A stretch of 64,000 nt of DNA from an uncultured Dokdonia sp. (lineage in GTDB: Bacteria > Bacteroidota > Bacteroidia > Flavobacteriales > Flavobacteriaceae): assembly GCF_947496725.1 (NCBI RefSeq), contig NZ_CANMDS010000002.1, positions 372,001-436,000 on the forward strand. The letters are read 5' to 3'. The stretch's first letter is position 1; every line of letters begins with the position of its first letter. The position numbers and the translations under genes were made by a program. The notes beneath the pieces were generated by a model. That model ran no database searches, was not told where the DNA came from, and saw nothing but the letters and a program-made list of their open reading frames with translations. This document shows, piece after piece, positions 54,064-61,426 of the stretch.

Positions 54064-55251
54064 ATGATCACAGTAGACGACTTTAATTTTGAGAATAAGA
54101 AAGCACTTATACGTGTAGATTTTAATGTACCTCTTGATGAGGAAGGTAATATCACAGATACTACCAGAATAGAGGCTGCAAAACCTACTATTTTAAAAAT
54201 TCTTGAGGATGGCGGTTCGGCTATTTTAATGTCGCACTTGGGACGCCCTAAAAATGAAGAAGAGGAGTTCTCACTATCTCAAATATGTAGTACTGTCTCT
54301 GAGATTATAGGGGTAGAGGTAAACTTTGTAGATAATTGTGTGGGTGATAAAGTAACGCAGGCAGCTCAAGACCTTGAGATGGGTAAGATTTTACTATTAG
54401 AAAATCTACGCTATCACAGTGAGGAAACTGCAGGTGATGAAGAGTTTGCAAAGCAATTAAGCACTCTAGGAGATATTTATGTAAATGACGCCTTTGGTAC
54501 TGCGCACCGTGCACACGCATCTACAACAGTAGTTGCTCAATTTTTTCCAGATGCAAAGTGTTATGGATATTTACTAGCAAAAGAAATAGAGAGTCTTGAT
54601 CGCGTGCTTAACAATAGCGAGAAGCCAGTACTTGCTATACTAGGAGGATCTAAGGTATCTTCAAAAATTACCGTAATCGAAAACATACTTGATAAAGTAG
54701 ATGAGATGATTATAGGTGGTGGTATGGCATTTACGTTTATTAAGGCACAGGGTGGCCAGATAGGAAACTCTATTTGTGAGGATGATAAAATGGATCTTGC
54801 GCTTGACATACTTAAACAAGCAAAAGAAAAAGGTGTACAGATACATATACCTGTAGATGTTATTGCTGCAGATGATTTTGCAAACGATGCAAATACAAAA
54901 GTGAGTGACATCACAGCTATAGAAGATGGATGGCAAGGATTAGATGCGGGACCCGCTTCTCGCGAAAATTTTGATGCCGTAGTAAAAAGAGCAAAAACCA
55001 TACTTTGGAACGGACCTCTAGGCGTTTTTGAGATGGAAACTTTTGCAGGAGGTACTATTGCACTAGGCCATAGTATTGCAGAGTCTACTCAAAACGGAGC
55101 GTTCTCACTTGTAGGTGGTGGTGATAGTGTTGCTGCTGTAAAGCAATTTGGTTTTGATTCAAAAGTAAGTTATGTCTCTACCGGAGGAGGAGCAATGCTA
55201 GAAATGCTAGAAGGTAAAACACTACCAGGTATAGCAGCGATTAAAGCATAA
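54064..55251 (+). CDS. pgk: Phosphoglycerate kinase
   Basis: Glycolytic/gluconeogenic kinase transferring phosphate between 1,3-bisphosphoglycerate and ADP. 395 residues. ATG at 54064 gives [26 protein letters not shown], the conserved start; the earlier in-frame start is not conserved. Other signatures: [50 protein letters not shown] and GGGDSVAAV. Monocistronic with its own promoter and a terminator at 55270. Confidence 0.97.
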   Translation: MITVDDFNFENKKALIRVDFNVPLDEEGNITDTTRIEAAKPTILKILEDGGSAILMSHLGRPKNEEEEFSLSQICSTVSEIIGVEVNFVDNCVGDKVTQAAQDLEMGKILLLENLRYHSEETAGDEEFAKQLSTLGDIYVNDAFGTAHRAHASTTVVAQFFPDAKCYGYLLAKEIESLDRVLNNSEKPVLAILGGSKVSSKITVIENILDKVDEMIIGGGMAFTFIKAQGGQIGNSICEDDKMDLALDILKQAKEKGVQIHIPVDVIAADDFANDANTKVSDITAIEDGWQGLDAGPASRENFDAVVKRAKTILWNGPLGVFEMETFAGGTIALGHSIAESTQNGAFSLVGGGDSVAAVKQFGFDSKVSYVSTGGGAMLEMLEGKTLPGIAAIKA

Positions 55252-55269
55252 TGACGATACATAAATTTT

Positions 55270-55297
55270 TAAAAGCCACCCTAAGCGGTGGCTTTTT
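55270..55297. terminator. Terminator after pgk
   Basis: AAAAGCCACC / GGTGGCTTTTTT hairpin, T tail. Same GCCACC stem family as the hairpins at 656 and 32616. Confidence 0.92.
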
Positions 55298-55456
55298 TAA
55301 TGACTTATAGTGAGTAATTGCTATAATATGCACAAGTGAATTCTTTAATAAATATTCCTTGTTCTCATAATATATTTCCTTAAACCGTTAAGGTCTTCCC
55401 TTATTTTTAAAACCATACGATTTTCTCGTATCTTTCGTTTCTTGACTATGACCCAA

Positions 55457-57070
55457 ATGAACATAAAAAATAATCTTTTCTTGCTTTGCTCTCTAGCGCT
55501 AGGTGCACTATCGTTACAAGCACAAGACACATTATCATACGAGGCTTACAAGCGCAAGCAACCGGCTAGTAATCAAGTAAAGACTCAGGTATTGCAACCG
55601 GATACCATTACTATAATAAATGAGGTGAAGGCAAATGTAGTATCTCAAGACCTACCTCAAACAGTTATTGCTACTCAGGTAAAAGATTCAATAACATTTA
55701 GGCTAGAAGATGAACCACAGGCAGCACTCATAGATATGCGCTGGCGTCAAGAACTTGCCAGAATGGATCTTTATGACTCTATAAATGCTATAAGAAACAG
55801 CCAGACCTACCTACCAGAGGTAAGGCTTGAGTTACCCACAGATACCTTAAAAAAGCGACTCGCAGCTATAAATGCGCGCACACCCTTTAACGTCGAGTAT
55901 AATCCCTCACTAGAGAGCGTGATAAACCGTTATTTAAAACGCCATAAACCTACTATGGAGAAGTTAATGGCTGTGAGCCAGTTTTACTTCCCTATGTTTG
56001 AAGAACGACTAGACAGGTATGACATTCCTCTTGAGATGAAATATCTCGCTATTGTAGAGAGTGCATTAAGACCTAGAGCAAAATCTAGAGTTGGAGCAAC
56101 AGGACTCTGGCAATTTATGTTTGCAACTGGTAAAATGTTTGATCTAGAGGTAAACAGTTATGTAGATGACCGTATGGATCCTATCGCTGCAACAGAGGCG
56201 GCTTGTGCCTACTTATCGCAACTATATAATATACACGGCGACTGGGACCTTGCCCTAGCATCTTACAACTCTGGCCCTGGTAATGTTTCTAAAGCCATAA
56301 GACGCTCTGGAGGTTATAAAAATTACTGGAATATACGTCAGAATTTACCTAGAGAAACCGCAGGATACGTACCAGCATTTCTAGCAACAATGTACCTTTT
56401 TGAATATGCAGATGAGCACGGCTACACTCCAGAAAAAGCACCTGTAAATTACTTTGCGACAGACACGATACACGTGAAACAAACTATTGCGCTAGACCAA
56501 GTATCTAGCATTGTGGGCGTACCTCTTGAGATTGTACAGTTCTTAAACCCGCAATACAAGTTGGACATCATTCCTGTGATAGAAAATAAGAAGTATTATG
56601 TGAGACTACCTATAGAGAGCGTAGGTAAGTTTGTACAAAATGAGGCAGCTATTTACGCTTTCGCCAAAGCGGAATTAGACAAAAGAGAAAAGCCTTTACC
56701 AGAGGTACTAGCGGCGAGCTCGCAAGTAAGATACCGCGTGCGTAGTGGTGATTACCTAGGTAAAATTGCAAATAAATATGGCGTGCGTGTAAGCCAGATC
56801 AAAAAGTGGAACAACCTGCGATCTAACGCACTTAAAATAGGGCAGCGACTCACAATATACCCTAGAAAACCAGTGACTAATAATGCTGTTGCGAGCAAGA
56901 AGAAAAGTGTCTCTCTTAAAGGGAAAAAGACCTATACCGTTCAAAATGGAGATTCCCTCTGGAAGATTGCAAATAAATTTCCAGGAGTAAGTGTTGAGAA
57001 TATTAAAGTTTGGAACGATATTAGTAGCTCTAAACTCAAACCAGGAATGAAATTGCGTGTGTCAAAATAA
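55457..57070 (+). CDS. LysM-containing lytic transglycosylase (MltD-like)
   Basis: Envelope murein lytic transglycosylase. ATG at 55457 gives MNIKNNLFLLCSLALGALSLQAQD, a signal peptide; TTG 55442 and ATG 55448 are alternatives. 537 residues. SLT domain at about residues 165-300: ESALRPRAKSRVGATGLWQFMFATGK with the catalytic Glu, and LASYNSGPGNVSKAI. Two LysM domains end the protein: RVRSGDYLGKIANKYGVRVSQIK and YTVQNGDSLWKIANKFP. A degenerate palindrome copy (56654-56673) encodes YAFAKA in the linker. Confidence 0.93.
   Translation: MNIKNNLFLLCSLALGALSLQAQDTLSYEAYKRKQPASNQVKTQVLQPDTITIINEVKANVVSQDLPQTVIATQVKDSITFRLEDEPQAALIDMRWRQELARMDLYDSINAIRNSQTYLPEVRLELPTDTLKKRLAAINARTPFNVEYNPSLESVINRYLKRHKPTMEKLMAVSQFYFPMFEERLDRYDIPLEMKYLAIVESALRPRAKSRVGATGLWQFMFATGKMFDLEVNSYVDDRMDPIAATEAACAYLSQLYNIHGDWDLALASYNSGPGNVSKAIRRSGGYKNYWNIRQNLPRETAGYVPAFLATMYLFEYADEHGYTPEKAPVNYFATDTIHVKQTIALDQVSSIVGVPLEIVQFLNPQYKLDIIPVIENKKYYVRLPIESVGKFVQNEAAIYAFAKAELDKREKPLPEVLAASSQVRYRVRSGDYLGKIANKYGVRVSQIKKWNNLRSNALKIGQRLTIYPRKPVTNNAVASKKKSVSLKGKKTYTVQNGDSLWKIANKFPGVSVENIKVWNDISSSKLKPGMKLRVSK
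56654..56673. repeat. Degenerate palindrome copy in the lytic transglycosylase gene
   Basis: TACGCTTTCGCCAAAGCGGA, still reads YAFAKA. Confidence 0.7.
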
Positions 57071-57076
57071 CTAGTT

Positions 57077-57544
57077 ATGAAAACTCTTCTGTACGTCTTA
57101 TGTTTTTGTATTGTGAGTGTGAGTATCGCTCAAGAGACTATACTTGAACCTGTAGATGTAGAGAACATTTCAAAAAAAGATCCGGTATACGAGTATCTAT
57201 TACAACACTATAAACCTATTTCTGATAAAGAACCCATCCCGTCAGACGGTGTGGTAGATTGTGGTTTTACACAAATATTTGAAAACGGGTTGAGCTATGA
57301 GAAGCGCAACTGTGCAGATGCATACCTTGCTAGTGGTGAAGTGCTTACCGTTACAAATCCAGACAGAACATCAATAGTAAAATGGGTTGAGTCTCTCAAT
57401 GCTATTTTTACAGAGCATAAAGGACACAACGGCTGGAATTTTGATCAGTCAGAATACAGGCCACTGTCTAATGTACCAGGCGCATTTTTTGAAATTTATA
57501 GATATAAAAACAGTACCAGCATCTTAGTAATGTCAGGATGTTAG
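57077..57544 (+). CDS. Predicted secreted protein, unknown
   Basis: 155 residues. Signal peptide MKTLLYVLCFCIVSVSIAQ. The mature part has four Cys (DCGF, RNCADA, SGC at the C-terminus), suggesting disulfides, and conserved-looking VKWVESLNAIF. No family recognised. Sits 6 nt after the transglycosylase stop and 15 nt before the DUF4837 gene, so all three may form an operon. Confidence 0.75.
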   Translation: MKTLLYVLCFCIVSVSIAQETILEPVDVENISKKDPVYEYLLQHYKPISDKEPIPSDGVVDCGFTQIFENGLSYEKRNCADAYLASGEVLTVTNPDRTSIVKWVESLNAIFTEHKGHNGWNFDQSEYRPLSNVPGAFFEIYRYKNSTSILVMSGC

Positions 57545-57559
57545 AAAAAATTAAATAAA

Positions 57560-58531
57560 ATGATTAAAAAAGTATTTTTAAGCTTAGTAACAGCAACTAT
57601 TCTATTTTCTTGTTCTAATGGAGACGGTAAGAGAATCTTAACAGAGTCTGTAGGTAACATAAATAACGTAAAAGTAGTACTTACTAAAGATCAATGGCAG
57701 GGCACTATAGGAGACGCGCTAAGAGACGTTCTTGCAGATCCGGTATATGGATTACCTAGAGAAGAACCTAAGTTCTCTATAGACCAGATACCGCCAGAAG
57801 CTTTTGGTGACTTTTTACTTAAGAATAGAATCTTTGTACAGATTAAACCGGCAGACAGCGCGACTGTAACTATTGTAAATGATAAGTATGCGCGCCCACA
57901 AACAGGTATTATTATTACAGGTAAGAGCGAGACACAAATTGCAAACCTTATCATAGATAATGAAGAGAAGATTGTAACAGCGCTTAAAAATCAAGAACTG
58001 GTAGCAAACCAGCGCCGTATTAAAAAAGCACTTAAGAGTACAGACTCTTTGCGCAAGACCTTTGGTGTACGATTCAATTTTCCAAATGCATATCGTTATG
58101 CAGAGCAAAAGCCAGATATCTTCTGGATACGTAAGGATTTAAAACGTAGCGGTAATATGAACATAACGGTATACGAAGTACCCCTTCAAGCCATAGATAA
58201 GGATACACTTACCATAAAAAACATCATACGTATGCGTGACTCTATAGGTGGTAAAAAAATACCTGTAGATGATGGCCGTTTTATAACAGAGAGAGCCTTC
58301 TCGCCATACTTACAAGAGACAGAGATAGATGGCAAGTTTGCTTACGAGACTAAAGGAACGTGGGAGGTAGATGGTCGTTATATGGCTGGGCCCTTTGTAA
58401 ATTATGCAATACGTGATGAAGAAAACGGGCGATACCTCATACTAGAAGGTTTTATATTCTCACCTTCGCAAGACCAGCGTGATAATATGTTTGAGCTAGA
58501 GAGTATATTAAAAACGGCTAAGTTGAAGTAG
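57560..58531 (+). CDS. DUF4837 lipoprotein
   Basis: Bacteroidota-specific envelope lipoprotein, function unknown. 323 residues. Signal peptide with lipobox LFSC (Cys18). Body matches the DUF4837 layout: GNINNVKVVLTKDQWQG near residue 32, GDALRDVLADPVYGLPREEPKF, FLLKNRIFVQI, then MNITVYEVPL and the C-terminal YLILEGFIFSPSQDQRD. Last gene of the transglycosylase cluster. Confidence 0.88.
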   Translation: MIKKVFLSLVTATILFSCSNGDGKRILTESVGNINNVKVVLTKDQWQGTIGDALRDVLADPVYGLPREEPKFSIDQIPPEAFGDFLLKNRIFVQIKPADSATVTIVNDKYARPQTGIIITGKSETQIANLIIDNEEKIVTALKNQELVANQRRIKKALKSTDSLRKTFGVRFNFPNAYRYAEQKPDIFWIRKDLKRSGNMNITVYEVPLQAIDKDTLTIKNIIRMRDSIGGKKIPVDDGRFITERAFSPYLQETEIDGKFAYETKGTWEVDGRYMAGPFVNYAIRDEENGRYLILEGFIFSPSQDQRDNMFELESILKTAKLK

Positions 58532-58541
58532 GTTTTTAATC

Positions 58542-58556
58542 ACGCTTTCGCGAAAG
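58542..58556. repeat. Degenerate palindrome copy (12-bp core intact)
   Basis: ACGCTTTCGCGAAAG after the DUF4837 gene; right arm lost. Confidence 0.8.
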
Positions 58557-58570
58557 AAAAGTGATACACA

Positions 58571-58607
58571 CAAAAAACCGCATAACTCAAGGAGCTATGC
58601 GGTTTTT
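58571..58607. terminator. Terminator between DUF4837 gene and tatA
   Basis: CAAAAAACCGCATA / TATGCGGTTTTTTG inverted repeat. Confidence 0.9.
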
Positions 58608-58628
58608 TGTATAGTATAAAACTAGATT

Positions 58629-58820
58629 TTATTTTTTCTCTTCTATAAGATCGTCATCTTCATCTTTTGATGCCTTCTTAAATTCTTTAATACCGCCTCC
58701 TAAGCCGCGCATCATTTCAGGGATTTTTTTACCTCCAAAAAGTAGTAAAACCACTAATACAATAAGTCCTATTTGCCAAGGGCCTACCATTCCTAAAAGT
58801 ATACTTAATGTGTTCATCAT
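58629..58820 (-). CDS. tatA: Sec-independent protein translocase TatA/E
   Basis: Pore-forming subunit of the twin-arginine pathway. 63 residues. One transmembrane helix, [18 protein letters not shown] (about 13-30), an FGGKKIPEM motif and an amphipathic helix ([16 protein letters not shown]), then an acidic tail. A second Met follows the first. The neighbouring tatC is not in the window. Confidence 0.93.
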   Translation of the reverse strand: MMNTLSILLGMVGPWQIGLIVLVVLLLFGGKKIPEMMRGLGGGIKEFKKASKDEDDDLIEEKK

Positions 58821-58919
58821 CTTCTGTTTTAGAAAAACAAAGATAGTAAGAAAACAAACATATGAACGTTAAAGTCATAAAAAGGACATAATAAGGAGCT
58901 TTGTAGTGTGTGATGGCAA

Positions 58920-58935
58920 TTTTCGCGTAAGCGTA
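58920..58935. repeat. Degenerate palindrome copy
   Basis: TTTTCGCGTAAGCGTA followed by ATAATAGG, the same flank type as copies 1 and 30263. Confidence 0.6.
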
Positions 58936-58969
58936 ATAATAGGTCTACACTATATCACATCTAAAAAAG

Positions 58970-58977
58970 TATATTTG
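58970..58977 (+). promoter_or_regulatory. -7 promoter element of the M23 peptidase gene
   Basis: TATATTTG, 8 nt before the ATG at 58986, so the message may be leaderless. Confidence 0.5.
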
Positions 58978-58985
58978 TAAATCAG

Positions 58986-59852
58986 ATGGCAGAAAAGAAA
59001 ACTAAAAAGAAGAAAATAGCAAAAAAGCTACTACATAAGTACCGCTTAGTGATACTTAATGAAGATACTTTTGAGGAGCGTATTTCTTTTAAACTCACAC
59101 GGCTTAACGTGTTTATACTAGTGGGAGTATCTGCTATTGTACTTATAGCATTAACCACATTACTCATTGCGTTTACACCACTTAGAGAGTATATCCCGGG
59201 TTACTCAAGTACAAAGCTTAAACGCAACGCAACCTTACTAGTCGCAAAGACAGACTCGCTAGAAAATGCGATACGAGTAAACGAGCAGTACTACTCATCC
59301 ATACGCAGAGTACTAAGTGGCGATGTAGCGGCGCTAGAGTTTGATAGAGATTCTATACGAGATGCGGTTTTTAATGAAGAAGATATTTATGTGCTACCTA
59401 GCAAGGAAGATAGCTTGCTTAGACAAACGGTAGAGCAAGAAGATAAATACAATGTATTTGATAAAGCTGTAGAGGATACAGATTTCTCATTATTTCCGCC
59501 AGTGCAAGGGACCATTACATCTACTTATAATGCTGCCTTAAAGCATTATGCGATAGATATTGTAACAGAAAAAGATGCCCCTGTAAAAGCAGCGGCCGAT
59601 GGTACGGTGATTTTTGCAGAGTGGACCGCAGAGACGGGTCACGTACTTATTATAGAGCACCCTAAAAACTTGATTACCGTTTATAAACACAATGCTTCTC
59701 TTAACAAGGAGCAAGGTGATCTTGTACAAGCGGGTGAAGTTGTGGCAACTGTAGGTAATACAGGAGAACTCACAACAGGACCACATTTACATTTTGAATT
59801 ATGGAGTAATGGATACCCCATTAACCCAGTTAATTTTATTGATTTTAACTAA
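58986..59852 (+). CDS. M23 (LytM) family metallopeptidase
   Basis: Envelope peptidoglycan endopeptidase or amidase activator. 288 residues. A very basic N-terminus (AEKKTKKKKIAKK) precedes a single transmembrane helix (FILVGVSAIVLIALTTLLIAF, about 37-57), then a coiled-coil-like stretch and the LytM domain from about residue 165. Zinc ligands HYAIDIV (HxxxD) near 186 and HLHFE near 268 are intact, with GNTGELTTGPHLHFE as the family block, so it is probably active. Its stop overlaps the next start by one base. Confidence 0.92.
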   Translation: MAEKKTKKKKIAKKLLHKYRLVILNEDTFEERISFKLTRLNVFILVGVSAIVLIALTTLLIAFTPLREYIPGYSSTKLKRNATLLVAKTDSLENAIRVNEQYYSSIRRVLSGDVAALEFDRDSIRDAVFNEEDIYVLPSKEDSLLRQTVEQEDKYNVFDKAVEDTDFSLFPPVQGTITSTYNAALKHYAIDIVTEKDAPVKAAADGTVIFAEWTAETGHVLIIEHPKNLITVYKHNASLNKEQGDLVQAGEVVATVGNTGELTTGPHLHFELWSNGYPINPVNFIDFN

Positions 59853-61345
59853 TGTCATTAAAGTCTTTTGGCGCAAAGATTTTTGCCTCTTACATCACGG
59901 GTAAAATTAAGAAGTGGGCAGATCACCCTATAGAAACTCAACAAAAGGTTTTTGAGAAGCTCATAGATGCTGCGCAGTATACAAACTTTGGTAACGATCA
60001 CCATTTTGATAAAATAAAAACCCATCAAGATTTTGTAAAACACGTACCTGTAAGAGATTATGAAGCGCTTAAGCCTTATGTAGATAAGATGGTTGCTGGT
60101 GAGGTAGATATTTTATGGCCTGGTAAGCCCTTGTACTTTGCAAAAACATCTGGTACCACATCTGGAGTAAAGTACATACCTCTCACAAAAGATAGTATGA
60201 AGACGCACCCTAACAGTGCGCGTAATGCCATATTATCATATATCGCAGAGACGGGTAATACTAGCTTTGTAGATGGTAAAATGATTTTTTTACAAGGAAG
60301 CCCCATAATGACCGAAAAAAACGGCATCAAGTTAGGGCGTCTATCTGGTATAGTAGCTCACTATGTGCCTAACTATCTTCAGAAAAATAGACTTCCTAGC
60401 CTAGAGACTAACTGTATAGAAGACTGGGAGCAAAAAGTCGATAAGATTGTAGAGGAGACTATAGATCAAGATATGACCCTTATAGGAGGGATTCCGCCGT
60501 GGGTACAGATGTATTATGAGCGTCTTATCCAGAAGAGTGGTAAAACTGTGGGAGAGCTCTTTAAAAACTATCAACTCTTTGTGTATGGTGGGGTAAATTA
60601 TGAGCCATACCGTCGCAAGCTAGAAGACCTTATAGGGAGAAGTGTAGACAGTATTGAGTTATATCCTGCAAGTGAAGGGTTTTTTGCCTTTCAAGACTCA
60701 CAGACTGAGAAAGGAATGCTCCTGCAGCTAGATAACGGAATTTTTTATGAGTTTATAAAAGCAGATGAGTTTTTTAACGAAAACCCTACAAGAATAACCC
60801 TCAAAGATGTACAGCTAGATGTAAACTATGTAATGATTATATCTACCACTGCTGGCCTGTGGGCTTATAACATAGGCGATACAGTAATATTTACCTGTCT
60901 CAAACCCTATCGTGTGATGGTCTCTGGTCGTATTAAGCACTTTATTTCGGCATTTGGGGAGCACGTGATAGGTAAAGAAGTAGAGCAGGCTATGCTTGAG
61001 GCATCTGCAGGTACAGATATCAAGGTGACCGAGTTTACCGTAGCACCACAAGTAGCACCACAATCTGGACTGCCTTATCACGAGTGGATGATAGAATTTG
61101 AAAATGAGGGGACGGGAGATTTAAACGCTTTCGCGAAAGCGCTAGACACCTCACTACAAGCTCAAAATTCTTACTACTATGATCTTATAGAGGGTAAAGT
61201 ACTACAACCTCTTAAAATCACGAGAGTCACTAAAGACGGCTTTAACGAGTATATGAAATCACAGGGAAAACTGGGGGGGCAAAACAAGATCCCGAGACTC
61301 TCTAATGATAGAAAAATAGCAGATCTTCTTACAGTAAAGCAGTAA
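59852..61345 (+). CDS. GH3-family acyl-acid-amido synthetase-like protein
   Basis: Adenylate-forming enzyme of the GH3 auxin-responsive family, named after plant enzymes that conjugate amino acids to acids such as auxin and jasmonate; the bacterial substrate is unknown. 497 residues. The ATP site FAKTSGTTSGVKYIPLTKDS lies at about residues 91-112; later YPASEGFFAFQD near 270 and the GRIKHFISAFGEHVIG region near 360 are family blocks. A palindrome copy at 61126-61141 reads AFAKA in a C-terminal loop. ATG overlaps the M23 stop codon, so translation is coupled. Confidence 0.88.
   Translation: MSLKSFGAKIFASYITGKIKKWADHPIETQQKVFEKLIDAAQYTNFGNDHHFDKIKTHQDFVKHVPVRDYEALKPYVDKMVAGEVDILWPGKPLYFAKTSGTTSGVKYIPLTKDSMKTHPNSARNAILSYIAETGNTSFVDGKMIFLQGSPIMTEKNGIKLGRLSGIVAHYVPNYLQKNRLPSLETNCIEDWEQKVDKIVEETIDQDMTLIGGIPPWVQMYYERLIQKSGKTVGELFKNYQLFVYGGVNYEPYRRKLEDLIGRSVDSIELYPASEGFFAFQDSQTEKGMLLQLDNGIFYEFIKADEFFNENPTRITLKDVQLDVNYVMIISTTAGLWAYNIGDTVIFTCLKPYRVMVSGRIKHFISAFGEHVIGKEVEQAMLEASAGTDIKVTEFTVAPQVAPQSGLPYHEWMIEFENEGTGDLNAFAKALDTSLQAQNSYYYDLIEGKVLQPLKITRVTKDGFNEYMKSQGKLGGQNKIPRLSNDRKIADLLTVKQ
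61126..61141. repeat. Iterated palindrome copy 16 (16 bp perfect, in GH3 gene)
   Basis: CGCTTTCGCGAAAGCG, read as AFAKA. Confidence 0.96.
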
Positions 61346-61409
61346 CTTGCTTGTACTGAGACTAAAATAGTCTACATCCCGCAAATAGTGAGATGTAAAT
61401 AGTAATCAT

Positions 61410-61417
61410 TACCTTTG
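61410..61417 (+). promoter_or_regulatory. -7 promoter element of the DUF6909-like gene
   Basis: TACCTTTG, 9 nt before the ATG at 61427; leaderless message possible. Confidence 0.45.
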
Positions 61418-61426
61418 ACCTTTAAT

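Noticed and set aside
56468-56483. Fourth parS site (CACGTGAAACA in the transglycosylase gene)
   Set aside because: Only the right half matches; the left arm is lost and it lies in coding sequence.
524-61141. The palindrome as an intrinsic terminator or REP hairpin
   Set aside because: It lacks a T run, occurs inside coding DNA in several frames and upstream of genes, and true terminators with different stems are present next to it (for example 9371).
17044-61141. AFAKA as a conserved protein motif
   Set aside because: It appears in unrelated proteins, always from the same 16-bp DNA word, and other frames of the word give other peptides.
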